Below are positions 1 to 6,350 of a DNA stretch of 6,937 bases, piece after piece. The notes under the pieces are model-generated. The model saw only the letters and a program-made list of their open reading frames with translations, did no database searches and was not told the origin of the DNA. The stretch is from Novosphingobium sp. GTDB lineage: Bacteria; Pseudomonadota; Alphaproteobacteria; Sphingomonadales; Sphingomonadaceae. The stretch spans positions 1-6,937 of the forward strand of contig JAQVEQ010000154.1 of assembly GCA_028697875.1 (NCBI GenBank). Reading direction: 5' to 3'. The translations under genes and the position numbers were made by a program. Numbering within the stretch: position 1 is the first letter of the stretch; each line of letters begins with the position of its first letter.

Positions 1-1829
1 TTGCGATCCTGCCCAAGGCGCCGGAGCGCTATGGCCGGGCGAAATATGCCGATCTGGCGTTGAAGCGGCGCAATTTCGTGCTCGACCAGATGGTCAGCAA
101 CGAATTTATCACCCGGCAGCAGGCGGAAGAGGCGAAGGCCAAGCCGCTCGACGTGATCCCGCGCCGCGCCACGCACAAGACGGTCGACGCAGGCTATTTC
201 CTCGAGGAAGTGCGCCGCCAACTGATCGCGCGTTATGGCGAAAAGGCCGAAGACGGTCCTCATAGCGTCTACGCGGGTGGTCTGTGGGTACGGACTTCGC
301 TCGACCCGCAATTGCAGACTGCCGCCCGCAATGCCTTGCGCGCCGGGTTGCTGCGGTTCCACGGCGGGCGCGGCTGGACCGGCCCCGTGGCGAGGATCGA
401 CCTCGATGCTGGCAACTGGCAGGGGCAGCTCATCAGTTCCTACCTCGGGATCAGCTACAAGGACTGGCGCGTCGGTGTGGTGACCGGCCGTGGCGGCGAT
501 TCCGCGCGGATCGGTTTTACCGACGGCAAGGAATATCCGCTGACCGGCGTGCCCGATGCGCTGCGCACCGGCGATGTCGTCGTCGCTTCGCCCGAAGGCA
601 ATGGCTACAAGCTGCGGACAATCCCCGAGATCTCGGGCGGCTTCGTCGCCGAAGACCCCCATACCGGACGAATCCTTGCCATGCAGGGGGGCTTCGACTC
701 CCGCCTGGGGGCGTTCAACCGGGCAACGCAGGCACTGCGCCAGCCGGGGTCCACTATCAAGCCGTTCGTCTATGCGACCGGGCTCGACTTCGGCCTGACC
801 CCGGCCTCGATGGTGATGGACGGGCCGTTTTGCGTCTACCAGGGGGCGAAACTGGGCGAAAAATGCTTTCGTAACTTCGGCGGCGGCGGCAGTGGCGAAC
901 ATACGATGCGTTGGGGCCTCGAACAGTCGCGCAACCTCATGACCGTCCATATCGCCAACGATGCGGGGATGGAAAACGTTATCCGTACATTCCACAGGGT
1001 CGGGATCGGCGATTACAAGCCGTACCTGTCCTTCGCGCTGGGCGCGGGCGAAACCACGGTGGAAAGGATGGTCAATGCCTATGCCGCGCTGGCCAACGAA
1101 GGGCGGCAATTCCAGCCGACCCTGATCGACTACGTCCAGGACCGCGACGGCAAGGTGATCTGGCGGGCGGACGCGCGCAAATGCACGGGCTGCAATATGG
1201 GCGAGTGGGACGGCAAACCGATGCCGCGCTTCACGGAACGCGGCAAGCAGGTGCTCGACCCGCGCACGGCCTACCAGGTGATCCATATGCTCGAAGGCGT
1301 GGTCCAGCGCGGCACTGCCGTGGTTCTGCGCGACTTGAACCTGCCCCTGTTCGGCAAGACGGGCACGACTTCCGGCCCTACCGACGTGTGGTTCGTCGGC
1401 GGCTCGCCGGATATCGTGGCGGGGGTCTACATGGGCTACGACAAGCCGCGCAGTCTCGGCGGCTACGCCCAGGGCGGCCGTCATGCCGCGCCGATTTTCA
1501 AGCAGTTCGTGCAGGAAACCCGCAATCGCTGGAGCGATGAGCCTTTCCCTGCTCCGGCCGGGGTCCGCATGGTCCGCATCGACCGGCGCACGGGCAAGCG
1601 CGTCTTCGACGGCTGGCCGAGCGACGATCCCAAGGCGGCGATCATCTGGGAAGCGTTCAAGCCCGATACGGAGCCGCGGCGCAGCACGAGGCAGGATGAA
1701 ATCGATGCCATGCGGCAGGAGATTCTCGACCTCTTGCGTCGCGGGCGCGAAGCGGAAGCGCAGCGCAGGGCAGGCGGAAGTGGCGAACAGCCGGGTAATT
1801 TCGCCGAGGAGCAAGGCGGGGTTTACTAG
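1..1829 (+). CDS. mrcA: Penicillin-binding protein 1A, C-terminal part (5' truncated by window edge)
   Basis: This is a bifunctional peptidoglycan synthase that polymerises glycan strands and cross-links stem peptides. It is anchored in the inner membrane and acts in the periplasm. The frame is open from nt 3 (608 visible residues) to TAG at 1827-1829. A TTG at 60 is only an internal codon, because the upstream codons read ILPKAPERYG, the typical end of a GT51 transglycosylase domain. Next come a linker, an OB-like domain (about residues 120-205 of the visible part) and the transpeptidase domain. Active-site motifs are S-T-I-K (nt 750-761, acyl-serine codon 750-752), S-R-N (927-935) and K-T-G (1356-1364). 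The last 40 or so residues are charged and low in complexity. Four cysteines lie in the transpeptidase domain, at codons 831, 864, 1182 and 1191, the last two as CTGC. The catalytic transglycosylase residues and membrane anchor lie outside the window. Family assignment is very secure; the exact symbol (mrcA or ponA) is convention. Confidence 0.96.
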   Translation, partial: AILPKAPERYGRAKYADLALKRRNFVLDQMVSNEFITRQQAEEAKAKPLDVIPRRATHKTVDAGYFLEEVRRQLIARYGEKAEDGPHSVYAGGLWVRTSLDPQLQTAARNALRAGLLRFHGGRGWTGPVARIDLDAGNWQGQLISSYLGISYKDWRVGVVTGRGGDSARIGFTDGKEYPLTGVPDALRTGDVVVASPEGNGYKLRTIPEISGGFVAEDPHTGRILAMQGGFDSRLGAFNRATQALRQPGSTIKPFVYATGLDFGLTPASMVMDGPFCVYQGAKLGEKCFRNFGGGGSGEHTMRWGLEQSRNLMTVHIANDAGMENVIRTFHRVGIGDYKPYLSFALGAGETTVERMVNAYAALANEGRQFQPTLIDYVQDRDGKVIWRADARKCTGCNMGEWDGKPMPRFTERGKQVLDPRTAYQVIHMLEGVVQRGTAVVLRDLNLPLFGKTGTTSGPTDVWFVGGSPDIVAGVYMGYDKPRSLGGYAQGGRHAAPIFKQFVQETRNRWSDEPFPAPAGVRMVRIDRRTGKRVFDGWPSDDPKAAIIWEAFKPDTEPRRSTRQDEIDAMRQEILDLLRRGREAEAQRRAGGSGEQPGNFAEEQGGVY

Positions 1830-1875
1830 GGACGGATATGTCCCGAGCGTCTGGACAGACGGCGAGGGAATGACC

Positions 1876-1890
1876 ATGTTGGCCGCATGA
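1876..1890 (+). other. Possible tiny leader ORF (MLAA) coupled to the peroxiredoxin start
   Basis: ATG TTG GCC GCA TGA at 1876-1890 ends in TGA (1888-1890), overlapping the peroxiredoxin ATG as ATGA. A GAGGGA element at 1864-1869 is 6 nt from this ATG but 17 nt from the peroxiredoxin ATG, so ribosomes may load here and re-initiate. A second in-frame ATG at 1870 is too close to the GAGGGA to be used well. This is weak evidence: a four-codon ORF arises easily by chance. Confidence 0.25.
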
Positions 1891-2423
1891 AACGCTTGCT
1901 TGCCGCCGCTTTCGCATTTTCCGCCCTCGCAACCCCGGCCTTTGCGGCTCTGCCTGTCGGGGCCAAGGCGCCTGAATTTTCGACCCAAGGGGCGCTGGCG
2001 GGCAAGGACTTCGCCTTCGATCTCGAGCGGGCGCTGGCCGCTGGGCCGGTGGTGCTCTATTTCTATCCCAAGGCGTTCACTCAGGGATGCACGCTGGAGG
2101 CACATGCCTTTGCCGAGGCAATGCCGGATTTTCGCGCCGCAGGCGCGCGAGTCATCGGTCTCTCGGCCGACGATCTGCCGACCTTGCGGAAATTCTCGAC
2201 CGAGGAATGCCGGGATGCCTTTCCGGTCGCTATCGCCAGCCCAGCCGTAATCAAGGCCTACGACGTCGCCTTGGTCCGGGGCGGGAAGGGCACCGGGCTG
2301 ACCGACCGCACGTCATATGTCGTCGGGCGGGATGGCCGGATTGTCATGGTCCATTCTGCCATGGACTGGCGCGAACATGTCAAACTGGCGCTGGCGGCGG
2401 TAAAAGCGCTGCAGGCCAAATAG
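1887..2423 (+). CDS. Exported peroxiredoxin (AhpC/TSA, BCP/PrxQ-like)
   Basis: The protein has 178 residues and is a thiol peroxidase that reduces hydroperoxides. Residues 1-20 form a classical Sec signal peptide (basic KR, Ala/Phe-rich core, AFA cleavage site before ALPVG), so the mature protein should be periplasmic. The peroxidatic signature P-x3-T-x2-C is at Pro61, Thr65 and Cys68. The conserved active-site Arg is probably Arg141, in the TDRTSYVVGRDG segment. A second cysteine, Cys108 (EECRD), lies 40 residues after Cys68. That would suit a resolving cysteine in helix 3, as in some PrxQ proteins, rather than the five-residue spacing of E. coli Bcp. There is no CxxC, so it is not a thioredoxin- or ResA-like reductase. 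The 1887 ATG is chosen because it begins the signal peptide, and no other in-frame ATG follows the PBP1A stop. It has no good Shine-Dalgarno at normal distance (see the leader ORF). It follows mrcA by 57 nt and may be co-transcribed. The electron donor is unknown. Confidence 0.88.
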   Translation: MKRLLAAAFAFSALATPAFAALPVGAKAPEFSTQGALAGKDFAFDLERALAAGPVVLYFYPKAFTQGCTLEAHAFAEAMPDFRAAGARVIGLSADDLPTLRKFSTEECRDAFPVAIASPAVIKAYDVALVRGGKGTGLTDRTSYVVGRDGRIVMVHSAMDWREHVKLALAAVKALQAK

Positions 2424-2530
2424 GCGCTTGCATCGCTGCACCGGGGTGGGCAGGGGCGTCTATTCCACCTACTTTCGCAAATCCCGCGCGTCGGCTAAGC
2501 GGGCCCCGCAGATTACGGAGTTAAAGACCC

Positions 2531-3658
2531 ATGCGTGCCGAAGGGCAGGCCTACATTGATCGTATCGAAGCCGCGCTGGCGCTGGTGCGCCGGTCGCTCG
2601 ACTGGGAGCGCGCGCTGCGCCGGCTCGACGAACTGAATGCGCGGGTCGAGGACCCGACCCTGTGGGACGATCCCAAGCAGGCCGAAGCGATCATGCGTGA
2701 ACGCCGCCGTCTCGAAGCGGCGATCGGCACGGTAAACGAGATCGGCCAGGAAATGGCCGACGCCATCGAATTCGTCGAAATGGGCGAGGCCGAGGGCGAC
2801 GATGCGATCGCCGACGAAGGCATTACGACGCTGGAGCAGCTTGCCCAGCGCGCCGATGCCGACAAGGTCCAGGCGCTGCTCTCGGGCGAGGCGGATGCCA
2901 ACGACACCTATCTCGAAATCCATGCCGGTGCTGGCGGTACAGAGAGCCAGGACTGGGCCGAAATGCTTCAGCGCATGTATACGCGCTGGGCCGAACGGCG
3001 CGGCTACAAGGTCGAACTAGTCGATTATCACGCCGGCGAACAGGCGGGGATCAAGTCCGCCACGCTGTTGATCAAGGGCGAGAACGCCTATGGCTACGCC
3101 AAGACGGAAAGCGGTGTGCACCGCCTCGTCCGTATCAGCCCCTACGACAGTTCGGCCCGGCGGCATACCAGCTTCAGTTCGGTCTGGGTCTACCCGGTGA
3201 TCGACGACGATATCGACATCGAAGTGAACCCGGCCGATCTCAAAATCGATACCTATCGCGCTTCGGGCGCTGGGGGGCAGCACGTCAACACGACCGATTC
3301 CGCAGTGCGTATCACGCACATTCCCAGCGGGATTATCGCCGCCAGCCAGATCGACCGTTCGCAGCACAAGAACCGCGAAATCGCGATGAACATGCTCAAG
3401 GCGCGCCTGTTCGAAGAGGAAATGCGCAAGCGCGAAGAGGCTGCAAGTGCCGAGCATGCTTCCAAGAGCGATATCGGCTGGGGGCACCAGATCCGCTCCT
3501 ACGTCCTGCAGCCTTACCAGATGGTCAAGGACCTGCGCACAGGGGTGACTTCGACCAGCCCGGGCGACGTGCTCGACGGCGATCTCGACGGGTTCATGGC
3601 CGCCGCTCTTTCTCAGCGCGTGACCGGAGAGAAGGTCGAGGTCGAGGACGTCGAGTGA
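2531..3658 (+). CDS. prfB: Peptide chain release factor 2 (RF2)
   Basis: RF2 (375 residues) recognises UGA and UAA stop codons in the ribosomal A site and triggers peptidyl-tRNA hydrolysis. The N-terminal helical domain (about 1-110) is followed by the decoding superdomain and the catalytic domain. The GGQ motif is at residues 248-250 (nt 3272-3280); its Gln is the usual PrmC methylation target. Four residues before GGQ is Ala244, the common state at the position where E. coli K-12 has Thr246. The tripeptide anticodon reads Ser203-Pro204-Tyr205 (nt 3137-3145) instead of SPF. The frame is continuous: at the usual +1 frameshift site (around codons 22-25, S-L-D-W, nt 2594-2605) there is CTC GAC and no in-frame TGA. 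The ATG start is supported by GGAG at 2517-2520 and by the MRAE N-terminus common in alphaproteobacterial RF2. The C-terminus overlaps the next gene by 4 nt (GTGA). The 107-nt upstream gap could hold a promoter, but I see no convincing one. Confidence 0.98.
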   Translation: MRAEGQAYIDRIEAALALVRRSLDWERALRRLDELNARVEDPTLWDDPKQAEAIMRERRRLEAAIGTVNEIGQEMADAIEFVEMGEAEGDDAIADEGITTLEQLAQRADADKVQALLSGEADANDTYLEIHAGAGGTESQDWAEMLQRMYTRWAERRGYKVELVDYHAGEQAGIKSATLLIKGENAYGYAKTESGVHRLVRISPYDSSARRHTSFSSVWVYPVIDDDIDIEVNPADLKIDTYRASGAGGQHVNTTDSAVRITHIPSGIIAASQIDRSQHKNREIAMNMLKARLFEEEMRKREEAASAEHASKSDIGWGHQIRSYVLQPYQMVKDLRTGVTSTSPGDVLDGDLDGFMAAALSQRVTGEKVEVEDVE

Positions 3659-4398
3659 GAAACGCGCGCGCCTTTTGCGCCGTGGCCCTGCTTTTCCTGG
3701 CGGCGTGTCAGCCGGGCGGGGAAGACGGTGACCGGCCCGAAACGGCGCGCGATTTCCCCCGGGCGGATCGCCCCGTCTCCCAGGCCGCGGGCAACAGCAT
3801 CAGTTCGGAGCAGGCGCGTGATGACCGGCGCGAAGCGCGGACAGTGATGGACCTCGCGCAGATCAGGCACGGTATGAGCGTGGCCGATATCGGGGCGGGC
3901 GAAGGGTATTACACTGTGCGTCTCGCCGAACGGGTCGGGCGGCGCGGGCGCGTGCTGGCGCAGGATATCGATCCCGGCGCACTCAAGAAACTGGGCGCGC
4001 GGGTCGAACGCGAGCGGCTGGACAACGTCTCGATCAAGCTCGGCGCGCCGGACGATCCGCGCTTGCCCGAAGGCAGCTTCGACCGGGTCTTCCTCGTTCA
4101 CATGTATCACGAGGTTGCCGAACCTTACGCGTTCCTCTGGCGTTTGCGTCCGGCACTGCGCGGGGGCGGGCAGGTAATCGTGGTCGATGTAGACCGGCCG
4201 ACGGACGAGCACGGGATCAATCCGCACCTCCTATTCTGCGAGTTCGCAAGTGTGGGCTTTCGCCTCGTCGAATTTGTTCGTAAGCCGGAACTGGCCGGGT
4301 ATTATGCGCAGTTCGAAGTCGAGGGTGAACGGCCGGCCCCGCAGGATATCAGGCCGTGCCGCCAGTCTGGCGGAACGAACAAGGGTACAGCCGCCTGA
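3655..4398 (+). CDS. Class I SAM-dependent methyltransferase with lipoprotein signal
   Basis: The protein has 247 residues. The N-terminus (basic MRNAR, hydrophobic stretch, lipobox L15-A16-A17-C18) predicts a lipoprotein acylated at Cys18. A linker of about 40 polar residues, rich in Pro, Asp and Arg, follows. The Rossmann methyltransferase fold begins near residue 72: motif I is V76-A-D-I-G-A-G-E-G84, the acidic end of strand 2 is Asp104 (AQDID), strand 4 is VFLVHMYHEV (146-154) and strand 5 is VIVVDVD (174-180). The substrate is unknown. It lacks an NPPY motif, so it is not the release-factor methylase PrmC despite its neighbour. GTG is chosen as start because it overlaps the prfB TGA (GTGA, 3655-3658), has GAGGA at 3644-3648 six nt upstream and gives the complete lipobox. 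An internal ATG at 3847 would give a cytosolic form lacking both signal and linker. The oxidoreductase gene follows after 26 nt. Fold is secure; location is inferred from the signal only. Confidence 0.85.
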   Translation: MRNARAFCAVALLFLAACQPGGEDGDRPETARDFPRADRPVSQAAGNSISSEQARDDRREARTVMDLAQIRHGMSVADIGAGEGYYTVRLAERVGRRGRVLAQDIDPGALKKLGARVERERLDNVSIKLGAPDDPRLPEGSFDRVFLVHMYHEVAEPYAFLWRLRPALRGGGQVIVVDVDRPTDEHGINPHLLFCEFASVGFRLVEFVRKPELAGYYAQFEVEGERPAPQDIRPCRQSGGTNKGTAA

Positions 4399-4414
4399 CG
4401 CGGCTCGTTTGGTT

Positions 4415-4418
4415 AGGA
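4415..4418 (+). promoter_or_regulatory. Ribosome binding site deciding the oxidoreductase start
   Basis: AGGA lies 6 nt before the ATG at 4425. It supports that start over an in-frame ATG at 4356, which lies inside the methyltransferase gene and would add 23 residues unlike the rest of the protein. Confidence 0.7.
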
Positions 4419-4424
4419 AAGAGA

Positions 4425-5831
4425 ATGTCATTCAAGGGGTTGCAGCCTATCCTCTATCGCGGTCGCGAAGTCTGGCCGCTGGTTGAAGGCGGCAAGGGCG
4501 TTGCGGCGACCAACCACGCCAGTTCGGGTGCCTGGGCGGCGGCCGGGGGGATCGGCACGGTCAGCGCCGTCAATGCCGACAGCTACGATGCCGAAGGCAA
4601 GATCATCCCCCAGATCTACGAGCAGCTGACGCGCCGCGAACGCCATGAGCAACTGATCCGCTATGCGATCGACGGCGGGGTGGAGCAGGTGAAGCGTGCC
4701 TACGACATCGCCGGCGGCAAGGGCGCGATCAACATCAACGTGCTGTGGGAAATGGGCGGGGCGCAGGCCGTGCTCGAAGGCATCCTGGAAAAGACACGCG
4801 GGCTTGTGACCGGCGTGACCTGCGGTGCGGGCATGCCTTACAAGCTGGCGGAAATCGCGGCGCGTTTCGACGTGGCCTATCTGCCGATCATCAGTTCCGC
4901 CCGCGCTTTCCGCGCCTTGTGGAAGCGTTCGTACAGCAAGGTGGCCGAACTGATGGCCGCCGTGGTTTACGAGGATCCCTGGCTGGCGGGCGGGCACAAC
5001 GGCCTGTCCAATGCCGAAGATCCGACGAAGCCGGAAGATCCCTATCCGCGGGTCAAGGCGCTGCGCGATACGATGCGGGCCGAAGGCATTGCCGACGAAG
5101 TCCCGATCGTGATGGCCGGCGGTGTGTGGTTCCTGCGCGAATGGAACGACTGGATCGACAATCCTGAACTCGGCTCGATCGCGTTCCAGTTTGGCACGCG
5201 TCCGCTGCTGACGAAGGAAAGCCCGATCCCGCAGGGCTGGAAGGACCGGTTGCGTACGCTGGAACCGGGCGACGTCCTGCTGCACCGGTTTTCGCCTACC
5301 GGCTTCTACAGCTCGGCGGTGCGCAATCCTTTCCTGCGCAGTCTCGAAGCGCGCAGCGAACGGCAGATCCCCTATTCGCGCGTCGAAGCGGGCGAGCATA
5401 CGGTCCAACTTGACGTGGGCGTGAAAGGCAAGAATTTCTGGGTCGCCCCGGCGGACCTGCAGCGCGCACGCGGATGGGTTGCGGAAGGTTTTACCGAAGC
5501 CCTGCGGACGCCCGACGACACGGTCGTCTTCGTCACGCCGCAAGAGCGGGAGACGATCCGCGAGGACCAGGCCGCCTGCATGGGGTGCCTGTCGCATTGC
5601 GGCTTCTCGTCATGGAAGGACCATGACGATTACACCACCGGCCGCCTCGCCGATCCGCGCAGTTTCTGTATCCAGAAGACCCTGCAGGACATCGCGCATG
5701 GCGACGACGTGGAGCAGAACCTGATGTTCGCGGGCCACGTGGCCTACCGCTTCAAGCAGGACCCGTTCTATTCGAACAACTTCACTCCGACAGTGAAGGA
5801 ACTGGTCGACCGGATCCTGACGGGGGATTGA
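4425..5831 (+). CDS. Nitronate monooxygenase-like FMN oxidoreductase with Cys-rich C-terminal extension
   Basis: The protein has 468 residues and an FMN-binding TIM-barrel of the 2-nitropropane dioxygenase/NMO (YrpB-like) family. Such enzymes oxidise nitronates or act as NAD(P)H-dependent flavin oxidoreductases or enoyl reductases; the substrate cannot be told here. Visible family marks are a Gly-rich first loop (EGGKGVAATN, 21-30) followed by AAAGGIGTVSA, GVTCGAGMP around Cys133, the AGGH motif with His191 (catalytic His position in NMOs), the phosphate loop MAGGVW (230-235), and FQFGTR (254-259) before LLTKES. The first loop differs from the usual QGPM form. Typical NMOs have about 310-370 residues; this one has about 100 more at the C-terminus, with Cys385, Cys388, Cys392 and Cys415 (CX2CX3CX22C), possibly a metal or Fe-S site. 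No signal peptide or membrane segment is seen, so it is probably cytosolic. ATG 4425 is chosen for its Shine-Dalgarno and its position 26 nt after the methyltransferase. It is the last gene of the apparent prfB operon. Confidence 0.85.
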   Translation: MSFKGLQPILYRGREVWPLVEGGKGVAATNHASSGAWAAAGGIGTVSAVNADSYDAEGKIIPQIYEQLTRRERHEQLIRYAIDGGVEQVKRAYDIAGGKGAININVLWEMGGAQAVLEGILEKTRGLVTGVTCGAGMPYKLAEIAARFDVAYLPIISSARAFRALWKRSYSKVAELMAAVVYEDPWLAGGHNGLSNAEDPTKPEDPYPRVKALRDTMRAEGIADEVPIVMAGGVWFLREWNDWIDNPELGSIAFQFGTRPLLTKESPIPQGWKDRLRTLEPGDVLLHRFSPTGFYSSAVRNPFLRSLEARSERQIPYSRVEAGEHTVQLDVGVKGKNFWVAPADLQRARGWVAEGFTEALRTPDDTVVFVTPQERETIREDQAACMGCLSHCGFSSWKDHDDYTTGRLADPRSFCIQKTLQDIAHGDDVEQNLMFAGHVAYRFKQDPFYSNNFTPTVKELVDRILTGD

Positions 5832-5836
5832 GGAAA

Positions 5837-5858
5837 GGCAGGCCCCGCAAGGCCTGCC
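5837..5858. terminator. Hairpin between convergent genes, probable bidirectional terminator
   Basis: GGCAGGCC (5837-5844) and GGCCTGCC (5851-5858) form a perfect 8-bp stem with a six-base loop. It sits 5 nt after the oxidoreductase stop and 15 nt from the cupin stop on the other strand. The plus-strand tail (GTCTTCCCC) is only moderately T-rich, and the minus-strand tail begins TTTCCTC. Position between convergent genes supports a terminator for both. Confidence 0.75.
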
Positions 5859-5873
5859 GTCTTCCCCGTATTC

Positions 5874-6269
5874 CTATTCGGTAGTCTTGCCGTCGAAATG
5901 TTCGTGGTCGGCATTGGCCTCGGCGCAGGTCGCGTGCAGCGTGCCGTCGATGTGCTCGGGCGGGCCGTAGATCGTGTAGAGCTTGAGCGGCGCGCTGCCC
6001 GTGCATATGACGTTGTGGTTCGCCCCCTGGGGAACGATGATCCCATCGTCGTCCGAAACTTTGTGCACCACGCCGTCGATCAGGATTTCGCCTTCGCCTT
6101 CCTCGATGCGGAAGAACTGGTCGCGATCGTCGTGGACTTCCTCGCCGATCTCCTCGCCCGGCTGGATGGTCATCAGCACGAGCTGAATGTTGTGCCCGGT
6201 ATAGAGCACCTGACGGAAATTCGTATTCTCGAGCGTCAGCTTCTCGATATTGTCGACGAACCCTTTCAT
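5874..6269 (-). CDS. Small single-domain cupin protein
   Basis: The protein has 131 residues and is a single conserved beta-barrel cupin; its function is not known to me. Cupin motif 1 can be laid out as G38-x5-E44-x-H46-x4-Q51-x6-G58, so the usual H-x-H...E ligand set is replaced by E-x-H...Q. Motif 2 is P80-x-G82-x2-H85-N86. His46 and His85, with Glu44 and perhaps Gln51, would be the metal ligands if metal is bound. The C-terminus is acidic and His-containing (DHEHFDGKTTE). No signal peptide is seen, so it should be cytosolic. ATG 6269-6267 is preceded by AAGGAG (plus-strand 6284-6279) at 9 nt, a strong Shine-Dalgarno. It lies downstream of amt on the same strand, separated by 116 nt with a hairpin, so it may be an independent unit or partly read through. 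It is convergent with the oxidoreductase gene. The family is recognised with confidence; sugar-, hormone- or dioxygenase-type roles cannot be assigned. Confidence 0.88.
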   Translation of the reverse strand: MKGFVDNIEKLTLENTNFRQVLYTGHNIQLVLMTIQPGEEIGEEVHDDRDQFFRIEEGEGEILIDGVVHKVSDDDGIIVPQGANHNVICTGSAPLKLYTIYGPPEHIDGTLHATCAEANADHEHFDGKTTE

Positions 6270-6278
6270 TCCGGCTGC

Positions 6279-6284
6279 TCCTTT
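6279..6284 (-). promoter_or_regulatory. Strong ribosome binding site of the cupin gene
   Basis: Plus-strand CTCCTT reads AAGGAG on the minus strand, 9 nt before the cupin ATG. It fixes the start and suggests efficient translation. Confidence 0.8.
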
Positions 6285-6302
6285 TTCATCGCGGATACAG
6301 GG

Positions 6303-6330
6303 ACCTTACAGCGCGTCCGTTCGCGCACAA
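6303..6330 (-). promoter_or_regulatory. Weak candidate promoter for the cupin gene
   Basis: On the minus strand, TTGTGC (plus 6325-6330) and TAAGGT (plus 6303-6308) are separated by 16 nt and end 33 nt upstream of the cupin ATG. Each hexamer matches the sigma-70 consensus at only three of six positions, so this is tentative. Confidence 0.25.
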
Positions 6331-6350
6331 GTGCGTAGCGCGGGTTTTCG

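Noticed and set aside
60..62. TTG at 60 as the true start of the penicillin-binding protein
   Set aside because: The frame stays open to the left edge and the upstream codons match the end of the GT51 domain, so the gene is cut by the window.
2424..2530. Promoter, riboswitch or terminator ahead of prfB, including the 11-bp dyad GCGGGCCCCGC at 2499-2509
   Set aside because: The dyad is short and expected in GC-rich DNA, no T-tract follows, and the TTGCAT at 2428 has no -10 partner at normal spacing.
3613..4227. 204-codon minus-strand open frame opposite the methyltransferase gene
   Set aside because: It is a shadow of the methyltransferase reading frame with no family resemblance and unusual composition.
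3655..4398. Possibility that the methyltransferase next to prfB is PrmC, the release-factor glutamine methylase
   Set aside because: PrmC carries an NPPY motif after strand 4. This protein has VHMYHEV there, plus a lipobox, so it is a different family.
4356..4424. Upstream in-frame ATG that would extend the oxidoreductase by 23 residues
   Set aside because: It lies inside the methyltransferase gene, has no family-like sequence, and the 4425 ATG has a Shine-Dalgarno and a family-typical N-terminus.
4428..5597. 389-codon open frame on the minus strand, antisense to the oxidoreductase gene
   Set aside because: It mirrors the codon positions of a well-supported GC-rich gene, has Arg/His/Asp-rich composition and no recognisable fold or ribosome binding site. 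Long antisense frames are common at this GC content.
6266..6289. Seven-codon minus-strand ORF (MKKEQPE) ending in ATGA at the cupin start
   Set aside because: It contains the cupin Shine-Dalgarno itself and has no ribosome binding site that I can see; most likely chance.
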